64,000 nt of DNA from Winslowiella iniecta (GTDB lineage Bacteria; Pseudomonadota; Gammaproteobacteria; Enterobacterales; Enterobacteriaceae): NCBI RefSeq assembly GCF_001267535.1, contig NZ_JRXE01000009.1, positions 83,104 through 147,103 of the forward strand. The letters run 5' to 3'. Shown piece by piece: positions 9,760 to 20,241 of this stretch; within the stretch, counting starts at the first letter, position 1; every line of letters begins with the position of its first letter. Below the pieces are notes generated by a model, which saw only the letters and a program-made list of their open reading frames with translations, was not told the DNA's origin and ran no database searches. Both the position numbers and the translations under genes were made by a program.

Positions 9760-10218
9760 GTGCGCTGGTTACCGTTTTTAGTGTTTTTTCTGCTGGCCTG
9801 GATAGAAATTTCCATCTTTATTCAGGTGGCGCACGTGATGGGCGTGTTGCTGACGATGCTGCTGGTGATTTTCACCTCCTGCATCGGTGTGTCGCTGGTG
9901 AAAAACCAGGGCGTCAAAAACTTTATGCTGATGCAGCAGAAGCTGGCGGCGGGCGAAAGTCCGGCGGTGGAGATGGTGAAAAGCGTTTCACTGATCCTTG
10001 CGGGCTTCCTGCTGTTGTTGCCTGGCTTTTTTACCGACTTTATCGGTCTGCTGCTGTTGCTGCCGCCGGTTCAGAAGCATCTGACCTTAAAACTGATGCC
10101 GCATCTGAAGGTGTGGCGTGGCTCAACGGCCGGGCCGGATAGCGGTCAGACGTTCGACGGTGAGTACGAACGCAAAGATATCGATCGCATTGAGCACGAC
10201 GATCATAAAGATCGCTAA
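9760..10218 (+). CDS. fxsA: FxsA family inner-membrane protein
   Basis: A 152-residue membrane protein. In E. coli, overproduction of FxsA sequesters the F-exclusion protein PifA of phage T7 infections; its normal role is not settled. The GTG start at 9760 follows TAGGAGA and gives MRWLPFLVFFLLAWIEISIF, aligning with E. coli. Hydrophobic segments span about residues 3-22, 27-45 and 75-100. The C-terminal tail is charged and hydrophilic (TFDGEYERKD). It is placed between aspA and groS as in relatives. Confidence 0.94.
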   Translation: MRWLPFLVFFLLAWIEISIFIQVAHVMGVLLTMLLVIFTSCIGVSLVKNQGVKNFMLMQQKLAAGESPAVEMVKSVSLILAGFLLLLPGFFTDFIGLLLLLPPVQKHLTLKLMPHLKVWRGSTAGPDSGQTFDGEYERKDIDRIEHDDHKDR

Positions 10219-10234
10219 AACCACGTTTATCACT

Positions 10235-10265
10235 AATGGGTGGAGCCAGCTCCACCCATTTTTTT
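10235..10265 (+). terminator. fxsA terminator
   Basis: AATGGGTGGA (10235-10244) pairs with TCCACCCATT (10251-10260), followed by a run of T. A strong rho-independent terminator that isolates fxsA from groES. Confidence 0.92.
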
Positions 10266-10328
10266 ATCGGCCTGAAGACGGAAACTTAAGGCGAATCATT
10301 GGCAAGTAAAAAAAATTAATTTTTTGCC

Positions 10329-10357
10329 CTTGAAAGCATCCCTCCCTGGCCCTATCT
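10329..10357 (+). promoter_or_regulatory. Sigma-32 heat-shock promoter of groESL
   Basis: CTTGAA (10329-10334), a 15-base spacer and CCCTATCT match the sigma-32 consensus CTTGAA-N13-15-CCCCATNT and closely resemble the E. coli groE promoter. It lies about 80 bases upstream of groES. Confidence 0.85.
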
Positions 10358-10436
10358 CTTCCGTCACGAGGCCGGCAGCCAATATGACCGGCTTTCATCC
10401 CAAAATTGATTGGACTTCTCAAAGGAGAGCTATCAC

Positions 10437-10730
10437 ATGAAAATTCGTCCATTGCACGATCGTGTAATTGTTAAGCGTAAAGAAGTTGAATCCAAATCTG
10501 CTGGCGGCATCGTTCTGACCGGCTCAGCTGCGGCGAAATCGACCCGTGGTGAAGTTCTGGCGGTGGGCAATGGCCGCATCCTGGAAAGCGGTGATGTTAA
10601 GCCGTTGGACGTGAAAGTGGGTGATGTCGTCATTTTCAGCGAAGGCTACGGCGCTAAAACTGAAAAAATCGACAATGAAGAAGTGCTGATCATCTCTGAA
10701 AGCGACATTCTGGCAATTGTTGAAGCGTAA
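10437..10730 (+). CDS. groS: Co-chaperonin GroES
   Basis: A 97-residue heptameric lid of the GroEL folding chamber. The sequence [18 protein letters not shown] and the mobile-loop segment [20 protein letters not shown] are canonical. The ATG at 10437 has AAAGGAGAG upstream; a longer in-frame start at 10410 is not supported. First gene of groESL, 45 bases before groEL. Confidence 0.99.
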   Translation: MKIRPLHDRVIVKRKEVESKSAGGIVLTGSAAAKSTRGEVLAVGNGRILESGDVKPLDVKVGDVVIFSEGYGAKTEKIDNEEVLIISESDILAIVEA

Positions 10731-12422
<1,692 letters not shown>

Positions 12423-12444
12423 TCCCCCTCTCGTCATGAAGCGA

Positions 12445-12480
12445 AACCCTCTGTCAGTAATGGCAGGGGGTTTTTCTTTT
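12445..12480 (+). terminator. groEL terminator
   Basis: An imperfect stem CCCTCTGTCA / TGGCAGGGGG around 12448-12470 is followed by TTTTTCTTTT, directly after groEL. Confidence 0.85.
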
Positions 12481-12612
12481 GTGGGGGAAAATAGTATAAG
12501 TAGTGGCGCGGGTCTGATAATGAACAGATTAAGTGGCAAGGGATGTTTAAGAAAACCCACGGTTTTCTGGTACGCTTCTGCCTGACTCTGATGATAATAA
12601 ATGGGGATTAAA

Positions 12613-12960
12613 ATGCGGATTAACGTCTTGCTGGGACTCTCTGTCGCGGCGATGCTGCTGGCAGGCTGTAGCACCACGAAAGAACTGGATTCAGCCGGTC
12701 AACGCGTGACTTTTACCGATCAACAACCGGCGGCTAACTGTCAGCTGCTGGGTAATGTCACCGGCTCGCAAAGCAACTGGCTGAACGGTTCCGGCGGCGA
12801 GGGCAGCTCACTGCGTGGCGCGGCCAACGATCTGCGTAACCGTGCGGCTGAAATGGGCGGCAACGTGATTTACGGCGCGACCAGCCCGACGCAGAACATC
12901 TGGTCCAGCTTTGCACCGCTGGATAGCAAGATGAGCGGCCAGGTTTATAAATGCCCTTAA
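12613..12960 (+). CDS. yjeI: DUF4156 lipoprotein YjeI
   Basis: A 115-residue lipoprotein with a signal peptide and lipobox LLAGC, then CQLLGNVTGSQSNW, SLRGAANDLRNRAAEMGGNVIYG and a C-terminal GQVYKCP. These match E. coli YjeI. I choose the ATG at 12613, with GGGGA just upstream and the family-typical N-terminus, over an ATG at 12601. It is in the usual place after groEL. Function unknown; D. no binding or catalytic motif is visible. Confidence 0.88.
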   Translation: MRINVLLGLSVAAMLLAGCSTTKELDSAGQRVTFTDQQPAANCQLLGNVTGSQSNWLNGSGGEGSSLRGAANDLRNRAAEMGGNVIYGATSPTQNIWSSFAPLDSKMSGQVYKCP

Positions 12961-12976
12961 GAAATAATCATTTGTA

Positions 12977-13014
12977 GGGGCGGCGTTTTCGCCGCCCGTG
13001 CCAAGGGTTGGCAC
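12977..13014. repeat. Palindromic intergenic repeat, module B
   Basis: Two adjacent hairpins: GGGCGGCG-TTTT-CGCCGCCC, then GTGCCAAGGGTTGGCAC. A TAATCATTT edge lies just upstream. Located between convergent yjeI and epmB. The same layout recurs at 22971 and, reversed, inside 28595-28676. Confidence 0.75.
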
Positions 13015-13045
13015 TCCTGGCGAATTTCATCAATTCGGGAGGGCA

Positions 13046-14074
13046 TTACTCCTGGCGTAACTGCAAATCCAGCGGCGTTTTACTTGGCTCACCGCCAATT
13101 TCGCGCGCCAGCTTCGGCACCATATAACCCGATACCCTCGACAACAATTCCCGCACAATAGCGCGAGCTTCATCATCCGGCACAAAGAAGTGCGCCGCGC
13201 CCTGGACTTTATCCAGCACGTGCAGATAGTAGGGCAGCACACCGGCATCAAACAGCGCATTGCTCAGCGCCGCCAGCGTGGTGGCATTATCATTAATGCC
13301 GCGCAGCAGCACGCTCTGATTCAGCAGCGTAACCCCGGCACGTTTTAACATCTGCATACCGTGACGCAGCGCATCATCAATTTCCTGCGCGTGGTTAATA
13401 TGGGTCACCAGCAACACTTGCAGACGCGATCGCGCCAGACGCTGGCACAGACCTTCGGTGATGCGTGCCGGAATCACAACTGGCAGGCGGCTGTGAATGC
13501 GCAGGCGTTTCAGGTGCGGAATTGCCTCAAGCTCGCCGATCAGCCAGTCCAGCTCATGATCTTTCGCCATCAACGGGTCGCCACCGGAAAAGATAATCTC
13601 ATCCAGTTCCGGATGCTGACGAATATAGTCGATAGCGTTTTGCCAGTTGCGCTTGTTGCCCTGATTATCCTGATAAGGAAAATGGCGGCGGAAACAGTAG
13701 CGACAGTTGACCGCACAGCCACCTTTTACCAGCAGCAGCGCACGATTTTTGTATTTATGCAGTAAGCCAGGTACGACACTGCTTTGCTCATCGAGCGGGT
13801 CAGTGCTATAACCTGGTGCATCGACAAATTCCTGCTGAGCTGTCAGAACTTGCAGTAGCAGCGGATCTTGCGGATCGCCTTTTTTCATCCTCCAGACGAA
13901 GGCACGCGGCACGCGCAGAGCAAAAAGTCGGCGCGCGTCACGGCCTGCAACCAGTTCGGGATGCGAATCCAGAGCTAAAAGTTGCAGTAATTCATTTGGT
14001 TCAGTGATTACATCAGCAAGTTGCTGCAACCAATCTTCTCTGGAAGGGGTATTTAGGGTTACAATGTGTGCCAT
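13046..14074 (-). CDS. epmB: EF-P beta-lysylation protein, lysine 2,3-aminomutase EpmB
   Basis: A radical-SAM enzyme that converts (S)-alpha-lysine to (R)-beta-lysine for attachment to elongation factor P. The 342-residue protein has the 4Fe-4S motif C120-X3-C124-X2-C127 (CAVNCRYC) followed by FRRHFPY, and a GGDPLM SAM-binding segment. It lacks the long N- and C-terminal parts of catabolic lysine aminomutases, as expected for EpmB. It is divergent from efp with only 40 bases between start codons. EpmA is encoded about 2 kb away, so the whole beta-lysylation pair is next to its target. Confidence 0.96.
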   Translation of the reverse strand: MAHIVTLNTPSREDWLQQLADVITEPNELLQLLALDSHPELVAGRDARRLFALRVPRAFVWRMKKGDPQDPLLLQVLTAQQEFVDAPGYSTDPLDEQSSVVPGLLHKYKNRALLLVKGGCAVNCRYCFRRHFPYQDNQGNKRNWQNAIDYIRQHPELDEIIFSGGDPLMAKDHELDWLIGELEAIPHLKRLRIHSRLPVVIPARITEGLCQRLARSRLQVLLVTHINHAQEIDDALRHGMQMLKRAGVTLLNQSVLLRGINDNATTLAALSNALFDAGVLPYYLHVLDKVQGAAHFFVPDDEARAIVRELLSRVSGYMVPKLAREIGGEPSKTPLDLQLRQE

Positions 14075-14114
14075 TTTTTTGGCTAAGTACCAGTATTAAT
14101 ATTAGAGGGCCTTT

Positions 14115-14681
14115 ATGGCGACTTATTCTAGCAACGATTTCCGTCCCGGTCTCAAAATCATGTTCGAAGGCGAACCTTACGCTATCGAATCCAGCGAGTT
14201 CGTTAAACCAGGTAAAGGCCAGGCCTTCGCACGCGTCAAAATGCGCCGCCTGCTGACCGGAAGTCGCGTTGAGAAAACCTTCAAATCTACCGACTCCGCT
14301 GAAGGCGCAGACGTTGTGGATACTAACCTGAACTACCTGTACAACGACGGTGAATTCTACCACTTCATGCATCCGGAAACTTTCGAACAGCATCAGGTTG
14401 AAGAGAAAGCCGTTGGTGATGCAGCGAAATGGCTGCTGGATAATGCTGAATGTATCGTGACGCTGTGGAACGGCCGTCCGATTCAGGTATTACCGCCAAA
14501 CTTCGTTGAACTGGAAATCGTTGATACCGATCCTGGTCTGAAGGGTGACACCGCAGGTACCGGCGGCAAGCCAGCTAAACTGTCTACCGGCGCAACAGTT
14601 AAAGTGCCATTGTTCGTACAGATCGGCGAAGTGATCAAAGTTGACACTCGCTCTGGCGAATACGTGTCACGCGTAAAATAA
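14115..14681 (+). CDS. efp: Translation elongation factor P
   Basis: A 188-residue tRNA-shaped factor that rescues ribosomes stalled at polyproline. The KOW-like N-terminal domain carries the modification site K34 in [10 protein letters not shown], and the C-terminal OB domains contain the EF-P signature [21 protein letters not shown] (positions 14472-14534). Lysine at position 34 agrees with beta-lysylation by the neighbouring epmB and epmA products. Confidence 0.98.
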   Translation: MATYSSNDFRPGLKIMFEGEPYAIESSEFVKPGKGQAFARVKMRRLLTGSRVEKTFKSTDSAEGADVVDTNLNYLYNDGEFYHFMHPETFEQHQVEEKAVGDAAKWLLDNAECIVTLWNGRPIQVLPPNFVELEIVDTDPGLKGDTAGTGGKPAKLSTGATVKVPLFVQIGEVIKVDTRSGEYVSRVK

Positions 14682-14690
14682 GTGTGTCGA

Positions 14691-14710
14691 AGGCGTACTT
14701 CTGTACGCCT
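14691..14710 (+). terminator. Hairpin between efp and ecnA
   Basis: AGGCGTAC-TTCT-GTACGCCT is a perfect 8-bp stem with a tetraloop 10 bases after the efp stop. There is no following T-run, so it may be an mRNA 3'-end or processing hairpin rather than a full terminator. Confidence 0.45.
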
Positions 14711-14732
14711 CTCAATTCAATGTGAGAACCGA

Positions 14733-14864
14733 ATGATTAAGCTTGCTAAATTGGTCGCCATCGCGTTGTTGATGACGGGTGCACTAAGCGCCTGTAATAC
14801 TTTCCATGGTTTTGGCGAAGATGTACGTCATCTTGGCGGGGCCATTTCTCGCGCTGCGAGCTGA
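14733..14864 (+). CDS. ecnA: Entericidin A-like lipoprotein
   Basis: A 43-residue lipoprotein, MIKLAKLVAIALLMTG then lipobox LSAC, followed by NTFHGFGEDVRHLGGAISRAAS. The GFGED...HLG...ISRAAS tail is the entericidin A signature. In E. coli EcnA is described as the antidote partner of EcnB. The ATG at 14733 gives the correct lipoprotein signal; the frame upstream has no family counterpart. Confidence 0.92.
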   Translation: MIKLAKLVAIALLMTGALSACNTFHGFGEDVRHLGGAISRAAS

Positions 14865-14929
14865 TTCTCTTTTCTTCTGAAAATATCTTCTTTTAACAGT
14901 GTGAAATAAGCAGAGTGTCGATTCACCGC

Positions 14930-14936
14930 CTATGCT
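14930..14936 (+). promoter_or_regulatory. Candidate sigma-S -10 element of ecnB
   Basis: CTATGCT followed by TA resembles the extended sigma-S -10 consensus CTATACT and lies about 45 bases before ecnB. E. coli ecnB is sigma-S dependent. Based on a short motif only. Confidence 0.35.
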
Positions 14937-14978
14937 TACAACGCTGTACAAAAAAACTTCTGTTAAAAGGAAATTGCT

Positions 14979-15113
14979 ATGTTTAAGAAGAGTATTGCTA
15001 CCATTTTTTCCGTACTGATCCTTTCTTCCCTGCTGTCTGCCTGTAATACCACGCGTGGTGTTGGTGAAGATGTTGAAGCAGGTGGTCAGGCGATTCAGAA
15101 GAGCACTCAGTAA
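14979..15113 (+). CDS. ecnB: Entericidin B-like lipoprotein
   Basis: A 44-residue lipoprotein: [18 protein letters not shown], lipobox LSAC, then [22 protein letters not shown]. The [10 protein letters not shown] segment is the entericidin B signature. AAAGGAAATTG precedes the ATG. In E. coli EcnB is a membrane-lytic stationary-phase lipoprotein paired with EcnA. The pair is intact and in its usual place after efp; sugE, which follows in E. coli, is absent. Confidence 0.93.
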   Translation: MFKKSIATIFSVLILSSLLSACNTTRGVGEDVEAGGQAIQKSTQ

Positions 15114-15120
15114 TCCGTAT

Positions 15121-15145
15121 CCGGTACGGCTTTGTGCCGTACCGG
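15121..15145. terminator. Hairpin between convergent ecnB and blc
   Basis: CCGGTACGGC-TTTGT-GCCGTACCGG is a perfect 10-bp stem between two converging genes. It lacks a clear T-run on either side but is well placed to end both transcripts. Confidence 0.6.
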
Positions 15146-15153
15146 CTCCTCAA

Positions 15154-15678
15154 TCAGCCCTGATTGACCCAAATTAATTTCTCTACCGGGAAGTTGGCCT
15201 GACGCGCTTTTTCGACCAGCTGCTGCTTCACCGTCTCATCCAGTTTCGGCGTTCGCGATAGAATCCACAGATAATCACGATTAGGCCCGCAGACCAGGGC
15301 ATGCTGATAGTTATCATCCAGTGCAATCACGTTATAGCCGCCGTAAAACGGGCCAAAGAATGACACTTTCAACGCTGCACGCTGGCTGTCACCGGTAAAG
15401 TAGGCTTTACCGATGCTTTCCTGCCATTTCTGTTTTTTGACATTAAAGCCACGATTGACCACTTTCAGGCCACCATCATCGCGTTTGCTGTAGGTCGCGG
15501 TGACGTGATCGAGTCCGCGCTCAAAAGGATGATCGAGACGCGCGATCTCATACCAGCTTCCGAGGTAGCGCTCGGCATTAAAGCCTTCAATCACCGTGAC
15601 ATTTTTCGGCGGAGTGGTGGAGCAGGCGACAGAGAGTAAGGCGCCGGCTACGGCTACCAGTGTTTTCCACAATTGCAT
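15154..15678 (-). CDS. blc: Outer-membrane bacterial lipocalin Blc
   Basis: A 174-residue lipoprotein with signal peptide and lipobox LSVAC, followed by the lipocalin GXW motif in YLGSWYEIARLDHPFERGL. Blc binds lysophospholipids and fatty acids and is induced in stationary phase in E. coli. The rest of the beta-barrel (AALKVSFFGPFYGGYNVI, DYLWILSRTP) is intact. It is divergent from epmA, 213 bases away; E. coli has ampC and frdDCBA in that gap. Confidence 0.95.
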   Translation of the reverse strand: MQLWKTLVAVAGALLSVACSTTPPKNVTVIEGFNAERYLGSWYEIARLDHPFERGLDHVTATYSKRDDGGLKVVNRGFNVKKQKWQESIGKAYFTGDSQRAALKVSFFGPFYGGYNVIALDDNYQHALVCGPNRDYLWILSRTPKLDETVKQQLVEKARQANFPVEKLIWVNQG

Positions 15679-15891
15679 AAGCTATTCCTTTACAGATGAA
15701 TAGCTTGAGTATAGGCGATAATCGTCACGCGGCGGATCACTGCCCGATAAATTGCCTGTGTCGCTATCCGCGAGGTGAAATGAGTAATTTTGAAGTATTC
15801 GGTTATTTGGCTGGGAAATTGCTCAGAAGTTTGTCTGCTCACGGCGATACGGGTAGACTTCATCCCCCTGTTTGACTTCGGAGTACATATC

Positions 15892-16869
15892 ATGAGCGAT
15901 ACGGCAAGCTGGCAGCCGAGCGCACCCATTGCCAATTTGTTGAAACGTGCAGCGATTTTGGCTGAAATTCGACGTTTCTTTGCCGATCGTGGCGTGCTGG
16001 AGGTAGAAACTCCGGCAATGAGTCAGGCAACAGTCACTGATATTCATCTGTTCCCGTTTAAGACGCGCTTTGTTGGTCCGGGGGCAGCTGCGGGGCTGGA
16101 TCTCTATCTGATGACCAGCCCGGAATACCATATGAAACGCCTGCTGGCGGCCGGTAGCGGCCCGATTTATCAGCTGGGTCGAAGCTTTCGCAATGAAGAA
16201 GCCGGGCGTCATCATAACCCTGAGTTCACGATGCTGGAGTGGTATCGCCCGCATTACGATATGTATCGCCTGATGAACGAAGTGGATGATTTGCTGCAGC
16301 AGGTGCTGGAGTGTGACAGCGCAGAGACGCTCTCTTATCAGCAGGCGTTTATTCGTCATCTGGAAGTCGATCCGTTATCGGCTGATAAAACCCAACTGCG
16401 TGAAGTGGCGGATAAACTTGGCGTGGGCGACCTGGCGAATGCAGAAGAAGATCGCGATACCCTGCTGCAACTGCTGTTTATGCTGGGTGTTGAACCAAAG
16501 ATTGGACAGGATAAGCCGGCTTTTGTTTATCACTTCCCGGCATCGCAGGCGGCGCTGGCTGAAATCAGTACTGAAGATCACCGTGTCGCCGAACGTTTTG
16601 AGGTCTATTACAAAGGCATTGAGCTGGCGAATGGTTTCCGTGAATTGACCGATGGCCGTGAACAGCGTCAGCGTTTTGAGCAGGATAATCGCCGTCGTGC
16701 GGCACGCGGCTTGCCACAACAACCGATTGATACCAACTTACTGGATGCACTGGCGCACGGTATGCCAGCCAGCTCTGGTGTGGCGTTGGGCGTCGATCGT
16801 CTGGTGATGCTGGCATTAAAAGCCGAGCGTTTAAGTGATGTGATCGCCTTCCCGGTTGATCGCTGCTAA
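15892..16869 (+). CDS. epmA: EF-P lysine34 ligase EpmA (PoxA/GenX)
   Basis: A 325-residue paralogue of the catalytic core of class II lysyl-tRNA synthetase. It adenylates beta-lysine and transfers it to K34 of EF-P. Class II motifs are visible: [35 protein letters not shown] (motif 2 region) and [13 protein letters not shown] (motif 3). No anticodon-binding domain precedes the core. The ATG at 15892 follows GGAG and gives the family length; an in-frame start at 15790 would add an unrelated 34 residues. Confidence 0.97.
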   Translation: MSDTASWQPSAPIANLLKRAAILAEIRRFFADRGVLEVETPAMSQATVTDIHLFPFKTRFVGPGAAAGLDLYLMTSPEYHMKRLLAAGSGPIYQLGRSFRNEEAGRHHNPEFTMLEWYRPHYDMYRLMNEVDDLLQQVLECDSAETLSYQQAFIRHLEVDPLSADKTQLREVADKLGVGDLANAEEDRDTLLQLLFMLGVEPKIGQDKPAFVYHFPASQAALAEISTEDHRVAERFEVYYKGIELANGFRELTDGREQRQRFEQDNRRRAARGLPQQPIDTNLLDALAHGMPASSGVALGVDRLVMLALKAERLSDVIAFPVDRC

Positions 16870-16871
16870 AC

Positions 16872-16899
16872 AAACGGGCGGCAAACACGCCGCCCGTTT
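16872..16899. terminator. Bidirectional terminator between epmA and mscM
   Basis: AAACGGGCGGC-AAACAC-GCCGCCCGTTT is a perfect 11-bp stem between converging genes. The GGGCGGC core resembles repeat module B, but the flanks differ. Confidence 0.75.
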
Positions 16900-16906
16900 C
16901 AGTGAG

Positions 16907-19900
16907 TTACAACCCACCCGATTTAAACGTTCTCGCCGCTGGTGCGCCATTGCTGGCGGGCGTTTTTTGCCCCAGTGTTTCCATGCGCACCTGGAATGGC
17001 GGGAACGGCATCTCAATACCGTGCTCACGGAAACCTTGCAGAATCAGCTGATGCAGTTCATTGCGCAGCGGCATTCGGTGACCCATCTCAGCGGCATAAA
17101 TACGCAGCTCAAACAGCTGAATCCCCTGTTGTAAATCCACCAGGAAAGCTTCCGGCTGCGGCGTATCCAGCACCCAGCTACAGCGCTCTGACGCCTGCAA
17201 CAGGATGGTGTTTATCTCTTCACTGTTCGCGGCGGCCGGTGCCGGAATGGTCAGTACCACACGGGTGACGGAGTCAGAGAGCGACCAGTTGACGAACTGT
17301 TCGGTAATAAACGCCTTGTTCGGCACAATAATCTCTTTACGGTCCCAGTCGGTAATGGTGGTGGCGCGCGTGTTGATGCGGGTAATGCTCCCGGTCAGAT
17401 CACGAATGGTGACGGTATCGCCAATACGAATCGGCTTCTCAAACAGAATGATCAGGCCAGAGATAAAGTTGGCGAAGATCTCCTGCAAACCAAAACCCAG
17501 CCCGACACCCAGTGCGGCTACCAGCCATTGCAGTTTCGACCACTCAATACCAATCATCGAGAAGCCAACCAGACCACCAATCAACAGCAGCACATATTTG
17601 GTCAGGGTAGTAATCGCATAACCGGTGCCGGGGGTTAAGCTCAGATGCTGTAACAGCGCCAGCTCCAGTAGTGCAGGCATATTACGCACCAACTGGGTGG
17701 TAATAATCAGCACCAGGATGGCGATCAATACCGAACCAAGGGTAATCGGCTCAATGCTTTCCACGCCTTGTACTGTGGTACTGGCGTCCCACAGTTTGAT
17801 ATTTTCCAGGAAGCCGAAAGCGGAATGGATCTCAGACCACAACACAATTACCGAAACCAGCGCAATCAGCGTCAGGATTGAGCGCACCAGCCGCAGCGAC
17901 TGGGCGCTGATGGCATCAAGATCGATCACCGGTTCATCCAGTTCGACGCTGTCGCTGTTTTGTTGGGCTTCTTCTTCACCGCGTGCGCGGTTCGCCAGCA
18001 TATCGGCACGGCGTTGACGTGCGCGATCAAAGGCAATACGACGACGCTGAATCAGCATCCAGCGCCGGATAATATGGTAGATAATCAGCAGCAGGAACCA
18101 GATAGCGACTGACGTTTCCAGCCTTGCCAGCAGCGCTTGTGCCGTCGCCAGATAGCCAATGCAGGAAGCCAGTGCGGCAATCAGCGGAATACAGATCATC
18201 AGATTCCACAGGATCTTGTTGATAATATTTTCGCCGTTGCCCTCTTTATCGAGGTACAGCGGCAGCCCGGCGCGCTTCAGGCTGACGGTAACCAGACTCA
18301 GTGCACCGCAGATCAGCACGAAGCACAGGCGGCCAAGGGTGGCAGAAAACTGACGCTCTTCCAGATTATCGAAAGCGATCAACAGCATGATCAGCGGCAC
18401 AATAAAGCCAATCGACAACGAGTAGTAACGCATGGCGCGTGCCACCCGTTGTTGTGGCCAGCGGAAATGCACCACAAACAGACCTTGTGGCCGGGCAAAT
18501 GCAGCACTGATCATAAACGCCCACAGCACCGGTAGCGTCGCCGTTACGCCGTCGCCAATGGCAACGGCAATAGGGTAGGGCCAGGCATGCTGTAAACCGT
18601 AGCCCAGCGCCGCCCATAACACCGGTAGCGGTAAGGCCACCACAATCGACCAGAACACGGTACGCAGCGTCAGGCTGAACTGGTCCTGCGTCACTTTACC
18701 GACGCGGCTGGTGGCGCGTTCAAGGAACGCATGATAGTGACGGCGTGAACTGATGCTGATACCAACTAACAGCAGCGCCGCAATAATCGGCACCACGGTT
18801 TCGCGGCTGGTCAGCATCATCACAAACGCGCCGCCGAGCTGGCCTAAGGTATCCAGGGACAACAGACGATTCAGCGCGTGTGCGACATCGATCGGATATT
18901 TCAGGCCAACCGGACTGACATCCGCCGTCCAGAACAGATAACGGTGCGCGGCCTCATTAATTTCCGTTAACGCATCCTGAAGCTGGCTGTTAGCCACTTT
19001 CAGCTTGGTGACTTCGAGAATTAAGGTGTCACAACCTGAAATCAGCGAGCTGAGCAGTTCGCGCTGGGTGCGCAACTGGGCATCAAGAATACGTTTCTGT
19101 TCATTGGTCAGATCATCGCCATTTTCCTGCTTCTGCTGTTTAAGCTGTTGCTGGCGATTTAGCAGATCTTCGTAATACAGACGCTGTACCCGCAACTGCC
19201 CCATATCGCTGTCAAGTTGCTGAGATTTTGGCATTTCCGGCAGGCGAGCGACCTGGGCACGCAGCGCTTCGCCTAACAGGTTGGAGGCACCCAGCCACTG
19301 CGATTGCTCACGAATTGTGCTTAATGCCTGGCGTACCTGAATGGTCTGGTTGGTGGCCTGACGTTGCTGCGAGGCCACCAGGTCCATCCGTTGCGCCTGC
19401 TGATTCAGCGCCCCTGACAGCTCGCGGTTGACGCGGAACTGCTCGGTGATGCCCGGCGGCAGATCGCCGCTATTTTCTGCCAGTTGTTCGGTGCGTTCCA
19501 GCGCCAGTTCTGCTTCACGCTGACGCAGGCTGTTCAGCTGATTGCGCAGCGCCTGCAAATAGTTATCCAGCTGGGCGGCTTTTTTCTGATGTACTTCAGC
19601 GCGCATCCGCGCCAGTTCCTGACGATTATTGGCCGACAGTTGCGCCAGTTCCAGCTCGTCAACCCGCGCTTTCTGTGCGGCTGACTCTGCCTGACGCAGG
19701 TAAATTTGCGCCTGCGCCATGGGCGTAGTGGCACTGGGTTGCGCCTGTAACCGACGCTCAACTTCACTTAATGCACGCCGTGCTTCAGTCTGCTGCTGCG
19801 GCAGTTGCGACAGTGAATCACTGATTTCACGTGCGCGATCCTGCTCCTGCTGAGCCTGGCGACCCTCTTCCAGCAGCTGACTGCTGATTTGCAGGATCTC

Positions 19901-20230
19901 CTGATCCAGTTCGGTGCTGGTCAGGGTGCTGCGGACTGACTTAGTGCTGTCGGTCAGGCCGGCAATTTGCTGGCGCAGCTCGCGCGACAGTTTCGGAAAG
20001 TCGTCGATAACCTGTTGGTATTGTTCGGTCAGGTCAAGGGAGGCTTTACGTTCATTCAGCCAGTTAAGCGCGGTTTCCAGTGTCTGAACCAGTTCCGCCT
20101 GATTCGGCGTATTTTTGCCAGACTTGGCCTGCTCAAGCTCTTGCTTAAGCAGTCCGTTATCAGGAACACTGGCGGCGAATACGGGCCAGCTTAAACAACA
20201 GCCCAGCAATAGAGTAAGAATCAGGCGCAC
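16907..20230 (-). CDS. mscM: Miniconductance mechanosensitive channel MscM (YjeP)
   Basis: A 1107-residue inner-membrane channel of the MscS superfamily, the same length as E. coli MscM. It has a signal peptide (cleavage near AFAAS), a long periplasmic coiled-coil region rich in Q, E and L (about residues 25-450), multiple membrane segments (about 470-890), and the MscS core in ALGVGLGFGLQEIFANFISG and IRIGDTVTIRDLTGSITRIN near residues 910-980. It releases solutes on hypo-osmotic shock. It lies 11 bases downstream of psd and is almost certainly cotranscribed with it. Confidence 0.96.
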   Translation of the reverse strand: MRLILTLLLGCCLSWPVFAASVPDNGLLKQELEQAKSGKNTPNQAELVQTLETALNWLNERKASLDLTEQYQQVIDDFPKLSRELRQQIAGLTDSTKSVRSTLTSTELDQEILQISSQLLEEGRQAQQEQDRAREISDSLSQLPQQQTEARRALSEVERRLQAQPSATTPMAQAQIYLRQAESAAQKARVDELELAQLSANNRQELARMRAEVHQKKAAQLDNYLQALRNQLNSLRQREAELALERTEQLAENSGDLPPGITEQFRVNRELSGALNQQAQRMDLVASQQRQATNQTIQVRQALSTIREQSQWLGASNLLGEALRAQVARLPEMPKSQQLDSDMGQLRVQRLYYEDLLNRQQQLKQQKQENGDDLTNEQKRILDAQLRTQRELLSSLISGCDTLILEVTKLKVANSQLQDALTEINEAAHRYLFWTADVSPVGLKYPIDVAHALNRLLSLDTLGQLGGAFVMMLTSRETVVPIIAALLLVGISISSRRHYHAFLERATSRVGKVTQDQFSLTLRTVFWSIVVALPLPVLWAALGYGLQHAWPYPIAVAIGDGVTATLPVLWAFMISAAFARPQGLFVVHFRWPQQRVARAMRYYSLSIGFIVPLIMLLIAFDNLEERQFSATLGRLCFVLICGALSLVTVSLKRAGLPLYLDKEGNGENIINKILWNLMICIPLIAALASCIGYLATAQALLARLETSVAIWFLLLIIYHIIRRWMLIQRRRIAFDRARQRRADMLANRARGEEEAQQNSDSVELDEPVIDLDAISAQSLRLVRSILTLIALVSVIVLWSEIHSAFGFLENIKLWDASTTVQGVESIEPITLGSVLIAILVLIITTQLVRNMPALLELALLQHLSLTPGTGYAITTLTKYVLLLIGGLVGFSMIGIEWSKLQWLVAALGVGLGFGLQEIFANFISGLIILFEKPIRIGDTVTIRDLTGSITRINTRATTITDWDRKEIIVPNKAFITEQFVNWSLSDSVTRVVLTIPAPAAANSEEINTILLQASERCSWVLDTPQPEAFLVDLQQGIQLFELRIYAAEMGHRMPLRNELHQLILQGFREHGIEMPFPPFQVRMETLGQKTPASNGAPAARTFKSGGL

Positions 20231-20241
20231 GTTAAGTTCTG

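Noticed and set aside
16872-16899. The GGGCGGC hairpin after epmA as another copy of repeat module B.
   Set aside because: The stem core is shared but the GTGC...GCAC arm and TGATTA edge are missing, so it is treated as an ordinary terminator.
18137-18535. Open frames on the plus strand opposite mscM.
   Set aside because: Shadows of the 1107-residue mscM frame; no start signals or conserved features.
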